Shown here one piece after another: positions 37,201 to 49,200 of a stretch of 64,000 bases of DNA (position 1 is the stretch's first letter; the number at the start of each line of letters is the position of its first letter). The notes under the pieces are model-generated. The model searched no databases. It saw only the letters and a program-made list of their open reading frames with translations, and was not told the origin of the DNA. A program made the translations under genes and the position numbers. This DNA comes from Luidia sarsii (lineage: Eukaryota; Echinodermata; Asteroidea; Paxillosida; Luidiidae), in NCBI GenBank assembly GCA_949987565.1, contig OX465112.1:11796536-11860535 (forward strand), in the 5' to 3' direction.

Positions 37201-40200
37201 CTCTGGTGAATTCAATGATGTCGACCCTTCCCACGCTGCTATGGGAGGCACTCGTCTGCTGAGTAGAGGAGATGAGAGGAGAGTCATCATCACGACCTCA
37301 TCCAAGCAATGCATCGGCTTCAACATAAGAGGTGGAATGGAATACGGAGTCGGCATCTATATATCCAAGTAAGTCTTTCCTTGACTTCAGGGAAAATTAA
37401 AAAGATAATTCCCTCTCCTGGTATGTTGAAAGCACTGGATGTGCGGTATTGTCATTGATGTTTAGTTCAGTTTGAATCTCTGTACTTGTTTGTTTGTTTT
37501 CTATTTGTCTGTCTGTTTGTTTGTTGTTGTTTATATGGCCTTTGTTTGTTAGATTGTACTTCTCTTCTTTTGTTATAGTGTACTGGTATGTTGGTTCTGT
37601 GATATACGTTATTTGTTAAACTATTTCACTGGAAATTAATTGATCAAATTAGTGTTTTATCTGCTGTTGGATGAGATTAATAGATTAGAATAAGAATAAT
37701 GGAAAAGCAACTAGGAAAGTGAGTGGAAGTGTTTACTTCAGGCAATACTCTGATCCATCAGGCCACGCCCCTTGACAAATTGACCAATCACAACGCAGGT
37801 TTAAGGACTGTCAAATTGCCGCCATTTTGTCCGACATAATGTTTTAAATTTTGTATTCTTCACTTCACACTTTTTGTTGTGTTTACGTTTATTTTGTATG
37901 TACCAAGCAATTTCTTTGCAACCTTGAGTGTTGTCCTTAACCATGGTCAAGTGGTGTTTTTCATTGTAATTCTGACTCTCGATACCCTGGCAAGAGAAGA
38001 AATTTTGGGCCTTTTCCAAAACCAAAGTCCAACAGAGAGAAGTGCTTTCGGTGGTTGTGGGCGTACATGTACAGTAGATGTGCACGGCTGTGGCCAATCA
38101 TGACACGTTGTGTGCATGTGCATGGTTGCTTGGCCGTTGCTATGGTGGGTGTGGCCCACTGGATCGGTGTATTATAGTCAAACAATTGAAGGAAGGCCAC
38201 CATCTAAGGCCTGGATACATGTGTATATGTAGCTCAGATGGTAACAGCACTGGTACATTAATCCAGAGGTCTTGGGTTCAAGTCCCAGTCCAGTCAAAGT
38301 TTTCTTTGCCAAATTGTTCAATTTGTTTAGAAGTTCCCAGTCCGTTTTTCCTTTGTTTGTTTGACTGAAATCTTTAATGCTAGAAATCAGAATCTGTAAC
38401 TGCAATGGTGCCAGTGGGTTTGTATGATTTACATTGCATATTTTCATGACTAAATCAAGGACTGAGAGCTTGTTATCTTCAAAGTTTTGTATTTAGACCT
38501 AGGTCCTTTTCCAAAACCCGGCTTAGGCTCAGGCTCCGGCTTTTTCTTTCTTTCTTTTGTCCGTTTTAAAGTACAAGGCTGAAAATAGGAGGCTTTTGGC
38601 TTCGTTTCAGAATGTAATACTGCGTTTTGAAAAAGAATCCAAAGCTTCAACTTCAACAAGAACTCCAACCTGTGTTTTCAGCTTTTGGATAACAGAGACG
38701 AAGCCGGAACTGAAGCCTAAGTCGGGCTTTGGAAAAGGGCCCTGGAAACATTGATTTCACTTTGTTGTGAACCAGAGGCAGCTGAAATACTGGTATACCC
38801 TCATTTGCATATGGCAGGCTTCCCTTCTATACAACGGAGGTGATTAAACTGCAAATCTCTCTTGACTTTAGGGTTGATAAGGGTGGGTTAGCCCAAGCCC
38901 ATGGCATCAATGTCGGCGATCAAATCATCGATGTCAACGGTGTGTCCACGGAGAATACTACCCATGCCCAGGCAGTGGAGCTGATACGCAACCAGCCTTG
39001 TCTGATCATGACCATCCGCAGCGTCAATCGGTACCCAGCCTACAAGGAGCTATGCAACGAGTATGGAGGGATCGATAAGGACACCAACCATAAGCGTAAG
39101 ATAATCAGCTTTGTGTGTTTCATTCATGTACAGTGGAACGTCCCTAAAACGAACATCCCGGGATCCGTGAATTTTTTTCCGGTATAGCAGTCGTTCATTG
39201 TAGCAGTTGTGGCCACATATTTTGTACACAAAAATCGGCAGCCGAAGGGCATGTTCGTAAGTTACGCAACAAAATGTTGCGTACGTAACATTTGAAGTTT
39301 GGTGAAATTGGCCGCAAGTGAAATAACTCTGTTAAATAAAGCCCCTACACAACATTGGTAAGATCTGAAAATTTTCCCATATTTACATGAAACTTATTAT
39401 ACAGTTTAAAGATGGTTATAGTAGAAACCTCGCACTGAAATATTTCTGCCTAAAATGTTGTATTTTGGGGGGAAAAAAAGAGTAAAGAAATAGTTTACGC
39501 CTCACCCCTTTCCGGTAGATCTAAGCGATTTTTTCGGAACAATTTGTTGAATGCTCCATTTTAGTGAAACAAATGAAGCGGTTTTTCACTATTTTATCCA
39601 GACTTGGTTGGTGGATTGAGCTGAATTTTTCACAGGTGTGCTTTTTCGTGCATATGTTGGATCAGACAACGTATGGATGCTATTCTTTGACCTCAACCAA
39701 TGTTGTGTTATCCATTTAAAGGTTTAGAAATTTATGAATTTTAAATTCTTTGCATCTGTTTACACGTACATCCGTTCATATCTTCAGGACGACACAGTTC
39801 ATCACCCACCTCTGGAATGACCCCCTTGACCCACAACGAACTCATAGATGCCATCCCACTGGAGGTTGCTGAGCAATACACGCAGACCCATACACACAAT
39901 CAGAGCACCGATTGGCTCCACAACCAGTCCATCACCATGTCACCCACTCCCATACCCAAGTCAGCCAGGCCGTCAGTCGCAACGGAGACAACCACTCTGA
40001 TCCAGGTACTGTAAGGTGTCACCTTGTCATAGATCTTCATCATCTCTACCATCACACATGTACGTTACACACTTCATGTGATTTACACCATTTGTACTTG
40101 TGGTGACTGTAGACCAAAGGTCTTATAGCGTGGGGCTATTGAAAATTTTTACAATCGACAGGTCCGCTCCTGTCAGATTTTTCAGTTTTTGACCCAAAAT

Positions 40201-43200
40201 CAGTTTCCCAGATTTCTCTGAAAATGACTCCTAAGGTACACACTGTATCTGAGAACCCTCTGACATGGATCGGACTTTCGGTAGACCAGTTGAAATTATT
40301 TTTGGCCCCCTCAAAAAAACTTTGATTTTTGGCCCATTTTCTGACATGTTCGACAGGTCCGCTCCTGTCAGATTTTTAAGTTTTTTACCCAAAATCAGTT
40401 TTCCCAGATTTCTCTGAAAATGACTCCTCAGGTATCTGAGAGCCCTCTGACATGGATATGACTTTTGGTAGACCAGTTGCAGTCATTTTTGGCCCCCTCA
40501 AAAAAACTTGATTTTTGGCCCATTTTCTGACATGTTCGACAGGTCCGCTCCTGTCAGATTTTAAAGTTTTTGACCCAAAATCAGTTTTCCCAGATTTCTC
40601 TGAAAATGACTCCTCAGGTATCTGAGAGCCCTCTGACATGGATCGGACTTTCGGTAGACCAGTTGCAGTAATTTTTGGCCCCCTCAAAAAAACTTGATTT
40701 TTGGCCCATTTTTGACATGGTCGACAGGTCCGCTCCTGCCAGATTTTAAAGTTTTTGACCCAAAATCAGTTTTCCCAGATTTCTCTGAAAATGACTCCTC
40801 AGGTATCTGAGAGCCCTCTGACATGGATCGGACTTTCGTTAGACTAGTTGCAGTCATTTTTGGCCACCTCAAAAAAACTTGATTTTTGGCCCATTTTCTG
40901 AAATGTTTGACAGGTCCGCTCCTGTCAGATTTTTCAGTTTTTGACCCAAAATCAGTTCTCCCAGATTTCTCTGAAAATGACTCCTCAGGTATCTGAGAGC
41001 CCTCTGACATGGATATGACTTTCGGTAGACAGTTGCATTCATTTTTGGCCCCCTCAAAAAACTTGATTTTTGGCCCATTTTTTGACACGTTCGACAGGTC
41101 CGCTCCTGTCAGATTTTTCCGTTTTTGACCCAAAATCAGTTTTTCCAGTTTTCTCTGAAAATGACTCTTCAGGTATCTGAGAGCCTTCTGACATGGATCG
41201 GACTTTCCGTAGACCAGTTGAAGTCTTTTTTGGCCCCCTTACAAATACTACCGTACATGGTGTCATCGTAAACATTCCACTATGTTTTTCCACCATGCAA
41301 ACCTTCAAGTCTTATCTGACCATTGTGTTGTCATATACATGTTTATATATCCTCTACAGAAGCATATGGCTACTGAGCAAAGTAAACCCACTGTAGCACA
41401 GAAGACTGATGCAAGAAACGATGACTATCCAGTGGAGACCACTGCTACCAGCACCACTACACCTAGCAAGAGAATTGGCAGGTCTCACAGTATGAAGTTC
41501 CCTGGTGGTAAGTCCAATTTGTTTGGTTTCTATTTCATGCACTTTTCCTTTGCTATGAAAAAGGGGCAATCTTGATTCAATGAAGGTTTGCCCTACGCGA
41601 CTTACCGCGACTTTTCTGCTGGAAAAATACAGGCAGCTTGGGCGGACTTCAAACCTTTGACTCCTGCTTTCTAGTGCAGATGTCTTAACTAATTGTGTAG
41701 TAGAAAACAGAAGTTGCTGGCTGTATGTTTTTCTGCAGGCAATAGGGCAAAGCACTGAGCATGCAGTTCTTATATACGTACGTCAAGTAGGGCATACCCT
41801 AATTGAATTACATTTCCCTTAATTCAAATCATATGTGATCTGTGAAGTGCAATTTCCTTGGCATTTTTTTTATGAAATTTCATTCAACCACAAGTACCGG
41901 TATTTGTAGTACTTACCTTTAACAGTTTCAAGAAGATGTTAAGGATATATTCTGTATGCATCTATGTGTAAATTTAATGCAAGCAGAAGTGCATCTAAGA
42001 ATTGTTTAGATGTGTAGCCTTATTGTTGATGGGCTGCTACTTGTGGCAAAAGGTACATTGTGCATACATCAGCACCATGGAGTTTACAATGGACAACTGT
42101 TCAACCATTCACTTTATAAAGCATCATTCAAATGTTAACAGCGTAAAGCTTATCGCACATCAGTGTTCAAAGCAGTAATTATAATAATGATAATAATGAT
42201 AATTTATAGCGCGCCGGTATCCGTCTCAAAAGATGCTAATGGCGCTGTACAAGAAAAGCAGTAAAATGAGTTTTGAAGGTTTGCATGGTGAGAATAGCAG
42301 GATAATTGGGTTTGCGGTGACACCATGTAAATTCTCTTTTGTGAGTTTCTCCGGTTCTTTCAGAACCGCACTTACTCACAAACGAGAATTTACATGGGTG
42401 ACACCGCAAACCTAAAAACAGTAAAGAAAAACAAAAATGGTACTTTTGTTGGACGAGTATTTCATGATGATATCCCATGCTCTGTTTGACTGGACAGAGA
42501 AAGCCTTGCCGACGTTTGAGGCTGAGACTCAGGCGCAAGTCAAGGACAGCAAAAGGGTCCAGAGGAATCGTACCTTTCGAGAGATTCTCTTTGGAATGAA
42601 AATGAAGAGCAAAGACAAAAAGGAGCGTGTGGGCAAACAACGAGACCGGAAACTCATGCCAGGTGAGATACGATATGGTTGCGTTATCCTCCTACATGTA
42701 CTTTCCCAACAACATTTTTAGAGAGACACCATGAACTCCAATCTCTTTTTTTTTACATCAATCTCAAAAGTTAGGGGGCTGGGAGCTGATTTCAAGAAAA
42801 GTTGCGAAAGTTACACAACGTACAAATGTTGCGTAAGTCTTGCGCCACAAAATGTTGCGTACACAACATTTGAAGTTTCGTGAAATCGGCTGCAGACGTT
42901 TCAATCCTAGCATAACCTACATGTAGCATGACCTTTCTCAAAGGCAGAAAGGTCCTGCTAGGATCAAAACGTCAGGCCCTCTGACTTTTGAGATTTGTAT
43001 ATTGCAGGTAATTTTAGTCAATGAGCAGTTTGCAACATTTTTTTTTGTGTATTTACTTCTTTTTTTATATCCATAAATGTTTTGGCCCAAGTAAAATGAA
43101 CAATTCAAAGTGATTTTTTTAGCTGATGGCAAGTACTTTGTGTGGTGATAAATGTACAGTCCTTTGTAACACTTCTGTCATGAGTTTAAGGGAAAAAAGG

Positions 43201-46200
43201 TTAAGTTGTGAAACTGCCAATAAATGTTTAGCCACACGAGCATCGAAATAATGTAGCATGCACATAGTGGAGCCAGTGAAACGTGTCCGAAACGGGCTTC
43301 CAGAGCTACGGCTAGCGCTATTGTCTTCGCCGCTCCTTGTACCCGGTATTTCCAATAGGGGGAAGACCTAGACCTAGCTCTAGACGCTCGTTTTCGGACA
43401 CGGCCTGAGCCTGTGTATTGCCTCTAAGAGGTCATGTGATATAGGTGAGGGGTGTCAATGTGTCTTACACATTAGAACACGCCCTCTTACAATCAAACAG
43501 TACAGAAAAAGAATGTGCAGTACATTTATTTTGTTCTATATATCTGCAGATTCAAAACAGATGAAGAAGAGGTATCCATCCTCTGCAGCTTACGGCAGTC
43601 TGAACAAAAACCCGTCTGTAGGTCAGGGCCATGACAGTGGGAACAGCAAGCCACTAGACCCATCGCATGCTGGCTGGGCAACACGCAAGGCAGCCAATGA
43701 CAGAGACCCTACAGGTGCGGTGTACTACAGGTGCCCGAGCTGCCTGACTTTTGTTCATCAGGCATCGGGCAAAGCACTGAGCACTCACGGTGTTTATCAC
43801 GTCGAGCAAAGGGCAAAGCTCAACGAATTGAATCATTCCAGAGAAACAAGCATCTGCTTTTCACAAAGGGAACTAAATGATGACTCATGTACGGTAGCCA
43901 ATCCAATTGCCTTTTTTTTTTTTTTTTTTTTTACAGCCAATGCCAATCCTGGTAACCCTACCAGCCAGCAGCATTCCAAGCAACGGCCTAGCACGGCAGC
44001 TCTGCAGTACCAGGCAAGCAGCTCTGATACACAGCAGCAGCAACAGCAGCAGCAGCAGCAGCAGTCAGCGGCATTTGTGCATGGTGCTGGCACCCAGCTC
44101 ATGTATTCAGAGGTCAGACACGCCAGTGGCATGAATGTGCTGGACGAAATGGCCGACAAACTCTTGAGTGAGGACGAGAAGAGGGCCGTGATGAGGCACG
44201 TCAGCCGGGTAAGATGGCAGACATTCTGAACACTTTCATCATGAATATCAATCAAGACGTCTGTACTAGAAAGCAGGAGTCACGGGTTCGAATCACACCC
44301 GAGCTGCCTGATTTATTTTCTTCATCAGGCATCAGGCAAAGCACTGAGCACTCAGTGTTTATCACGTCGAGCAGGGCAAGCCATTATGTTATATAACAAA
44401 CCCTGCATATCTCAAAGACATACAGTTCTATGCTCCTAGCAAGGCTTTGGTTTAGTTCAAATGATTTGACCACCAGCAAAGATGTTCCTGAATAATGAAG
44501 CAAGTTGAAGGGTCGTTTCAAACTTTGGAGCCATGTTTGTCTTTTCAAGAGGAGACATGCGTGTACATTTGTAGCATCACCGAAACTGTAACCTTAGTCA
44601 AAGCAGGCCTTGAATCTGACTGTGATCCCCATGCAATCATTGCATTGTCATCTGTTCATCCACAGTATCACCAAGAAGGAATTGTTGAGAACCTAGTCAT
44701 GCCCATTCTCGTCATCCTCGACAAACCTGAGAAGATCCTATTGCTGCGAGAGCTGCGTGGGGTGATTACTGCCTCAGATCTGGGCAGATTTGACAGTATG
44801 GTTTCACGCAAGGAACTCCAGGCATATGAAAGCTTACAGTTTGGAAGGAAAGGTCAGTTGACTTTTGATGTTTTTCTACAGACTGTTTTTGTGAATTGGT
44901 TTACTGCAGTTGGCGGTATACTTATGCTTACATCAGAGTTCTTTCAAGGATATTTGAGAAGGCGTGGGGCTTTTGAATAAGCAAATGCAAAGTACCTAGG
45001 GCCGTTTCCACTACTCACAAGAGAGAATGTACATGGTGTCATCCTTCTATTCTCACCATGAAAATCTTCAAATCTCATCCTTTCATTTGGTTGAATGTAA
45101 TATGTGACCCGGCACAACGACATGAGGAATATCCCACCAAAACACTTTTTGAGTAAACAACGCCTGAAGTTAAAGTATCTTCACAATTCGATTACAAATC
45201 AATTTTCTTTTTTTTATTTTCGGAAATTTTAAGTATTAGAGGATATTATATTTTGATATTATTTGTAAGCTAATGGTATACTCTTTCACATCATTAGAAA
45301 ACCTCCAAATCTCAAAAGTGAGGTTATTCCTCATTATGCTGTGCCGGGTCACATATGATGATAGTTTCTTTCCCTGCAGATATGGCCCAACCATTGAACT
45401 CTATGAGACGCAATTCAATTGGTAAGCCCAAGAAGACTATTCTGGAGACCAAACCAGGTGTGTATGGAACAAGCCTGAGAAGGCAGAGAAGGTTTAAGAC
45501 ATTAGCCCTTTTCACACTGCACAGCCAAATCCCCGGGCAAATCCTGGGGATTTTTTTACCCTGCCAACACCTCCCGTAACCGTTCGCACTGGACCCATTT
45601 GGTAACTCCCGGGGGCACTATTTCCCGGTAATATGCACGGTCGTTTCACACGGGCAATCAATGCCCGGGAAATGTGTAAACGGAGGATGCACTTGAAAGA
45701 TCCCCCTATCAGATTTCAGGGATTTATGTGGGTATTGTTTAATAATCCATATATTGACTTAAAGGCCCTATACAACATTGGTAAAGATCAAAACATTGCC
45801 ACACTTTGTGTGTTACATGTATGTCACTGTTAAACCATAAGACATTTCAAAAAAGCAATACTGCGATGGTTTTAGCTCAAACGGTAATCTGAGAAAGTAG
45901 AAAAAGGTAAAAAACTGTCACGGTTTACTCACCCCTCTGTAGTGTAAGAAATAGTTTGTCGATGTTTGAGTGAAGATTTCTCAAAAAAGTACAGCATGCC
46001 CAGACCGTAAGATTTCAACATGAGGATTTTTTCATGACCATCTGCAAACTGTGTAAATTAGAGTGATATACAAAAATGTTGCCAACTGTTTACTGAATAA
46101 AATTACCAAAATGCAAATCTCAAAATTTAGTGGGTCTGATGTTTCGATCCTAGCAGGACCTTTCTCAAAGGACCTCTCTCTCTGCCTTTGAGCAAGGTCC

Positions 46201-49200
46201 TGCTAGGATCGAAACGTCAGGCCCACTAAATTTTGAGAGTTGTGTAAATTAGAAGGTAATCTGTGGATGTCGAGGTTTCCCGATCTTCCCAATGTTGTAT
46301 TGGGCCTTTAAGTTTGGGAACATCTGTGATTTTTCATTTGCAGACCAAGAGGGCAAGTTCTTCTTGCAAACTCGGGAGGATATCGCAACGAGCAGGCGCA
46401 GACAGCAGGAGCTGGAAGAGTTGCGTCTGGAGAACGAGCGACGAGCGAGCAGATACAGCCAGCCGGACGAGGATGAGGACAACGACCCCGCCACCGACAC
46501 CAACTCCTTGCACAACAGCGACATTGCAATGGCACTCTTCGACAAGCCAGGCCACAGCAGAGACGTCTCTCCGATATCGTCGGCAGAGGAGCGCTCGGGC
46601 GATGCTGTTCCTGGAGCAGAGGAAATCGTCGGTTGCGACAAGGACGACGTTGTCGAGAAGCTGCCCGTGATATTGGAACGGATTCAAGCACGGTCATCGT
46701 CAGAGTCGGATTTGGGAAGTTTCAAAGAAGCAGGCAGTGACGCCTCTGCATCAGGATACAAAGGAGGAGCGCAAGCCGGTGACCGTCACGTCATGCCGCA
46801 AATTCTCGTGTCGCAATCTGAAGCCGAGGAAGGGAAGCAGTCCAAGCTGCCCAGAGTTGTGGACGAGCCCGACTGCAATCTGTCTGCAATCGGGAACATT
46901 GATGAGATGTTTGATTTTGATAGCAGCGATGATGACAATGTTAATGACGATGACGATGACGATATGGAGCTGCCAAATTTTGGTCCCAATTCCTCTGGTA
47001 GTGACAAAGACAGTGACCTGAAGTCCAACCACAGCGGCCTGTACAACCTGATGGCAAGGGACAGCGACTCGGGGCAAGACGCTAACTTCTCCACCGTGAC
47101 CTCCCCAGCATGGTCCTCCCCTAATGCCTTCTCTCCCATCAGCGAGGTGTCCCTGCCTCCCACCCCGGTGTCGTCGCTCGGTAGCCCCTCCTCCCCCGTC
47201 ATCCCGAAGACTCCCCCAAATACAGACCGCTCGCCGAGCAACCACTCCCTAAGCGCGTCCCCCAAGGACGAACCCATCTATGCCAAGGTGGATCTGAGCC
47301 ACAAGAGGACCCGAGGGTCGAGCAAGGTGAACCTGAGCGTCGAAGGCTCCGTAGATGGCTCCATGGATGGCTCTGAGAGTGGTCGTCGCAGTCCCTTTAA
47401 AGTCACCTTTACTGAGTACAGAGAATCCCCAGTGACGTCCAGGAAAGGCATTCTGTAAGTACAGCCACGCGACAAATAGCCGCTCAAGCCTCGCGCTTAA
47501 GTTTTCTTTTAACTCGCCCACCGGGCTAGTAAATTGAGTTTTTTTGCTAGCCCGCAGCAAGTTTTACTAGCCCTGTATAATTAATATTGAATTAAACACA
47601 AGGTTATTAGGTCAAGTATAACAAATGATTAGTTTCTACTTTCTCATCCCCGCCCGCATTGTATTTTTGCCGCCACACCGCTGCCTACTTTTTACTAGTC
47701 CGCCGGGCTAGCAAAGTGGGTCATTTTACTAGCCCGCAGCTGTTTTTACTAGACAATGACCGTCGGGCTAGTGCTAAGGTCGAGCCCTGCTGCTCATAAT
47801 CATTGCTAGAGCTTGCTTGAAGTAATGCAAGCACACTAAAGATGTGACCCGGTCCAGGAAAAGGTGATAAAAGTCGCGCAATACATGTACATTTACACGC
47901 AATGGCAATTGAGAGGTTAGAATTTTCCGTAAATTTATATATTTTTTTTTACCCTTCTGAAAATCATTTCTTCAATGCTTATACTTTCAGGTTTTATTCA
48001 CAAAAAGGTGCCTTCATCTCACAGCAGAGTCAGATGTGTACCGGTTACCTTGTATCAGTTTCAAATGGTTTTTCTTTAGCTGTCTGATAAAAAGTGAATT
48101 TTGGTTTGGGGGCTTTCTTGAACAACAGAAAGAACAGCTTCCGTTCAGAGGATGCGCCAAAGGTGGAGAAGAAGCGAGGCAGTAGTGACTACATGGATAT
48201 CGACGACATTAACCTGGGTGAGCCCGAGCCTTTCAGAGAGATTGATGCTGATGCCAAGAGCCACAAGGCCCCCTCCCCATTGCCCTCTAGACAGGACGAG
48301 GTGATGGACCAACTCCAGGCTGGTATGGAGACTATGACAGTGGCTCTGCATAAGAACAGGTCTTCTCTAGGTAAGAAGCTGTTTCAGGACGGATACGAGT
48401 ACCTTGTCCTCCTATAAGGTCAACTAGTTTTAGTCGACTAGTCAACGAGTTTTAGAAATGGCACATATTCAAAACCTTGTGCTCTAGTCATCGGCACTGA
48501 AAAGTTGCCTGATGCAAAGTGGCCGTGAACATTCTTTGTGAATGAACTGCAGGGAAAGTGCTAGTACAACCAAACTGAAACGTGTTTTCTCTTTAAGATA
48601 ATGTGGACCATCTGACATTGACCTTTTCTATATATGAATTAAGTAGGCCTATACACTGTAAAGGTATGAAACATAAAGAAACAATTTCAAGCCTTTTTTT
48701 TAATCTCCTTTTTTATTTCACTTTTATAGAATTGGAACATGGCTCAATAAAAACACCATGGGACCCGAACAAAATGATTAAACCTAACCCTCATCCAAAA
48801 CAGGAGTATCTTGATTAGAAAAATTCAAAAGTATTTACACGGTTTTTACGTATTGAATAATATGACTGCCTATTTGAAAATAATGACCAAAAAAAATTTG
48901 ATGGCCTGATATGGCCTGTTGACACTTGAAGGTTTGCAGGGTGGAAATACTAGGTGGAAGGTTGGCAGTGACACCATGAAGCACTTCTCTTTCAAGGAAA
49001 CCTTCCACTTATTAGTACAGTATTTCCACCGTGCAAGCCTTCTAGTCTCATGGTGATGGTCCACAGGGGTATCTACTCAATTTGCCTTTGAGAAAAGGTC
49101 CTGCTAGGATCGAAACGTCAGGCCCTCTAACTTTTGAGAAATACTAACAGGCTAACTTGCTACCGGCAGAAGTACGGTAGGTAGCAAGCAGGCTAACTTG

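Noticed and set aside
40385..41308. Minus-strand open frames of 84-149 codons as a possible gene
   Set aside because: They repeat with the 185-bp satellite unit, lack splice-linked neighbours, and lie inside a PDZD7 intron.
43833..44255. Minus-strand 140-codon frame with a poly-Cys run
   Set aside because: It is the shadow of PDZD7 exon 11; the Cys run is the complement of the CAG tract encoding polyQ.
46249..47560. Several long frames overlapping 46249-47560 on both strands
   Set aside because: They shadow PDZD7 exon 14, whose own frame is bounded by good splice sites and continues in phase on both sides.
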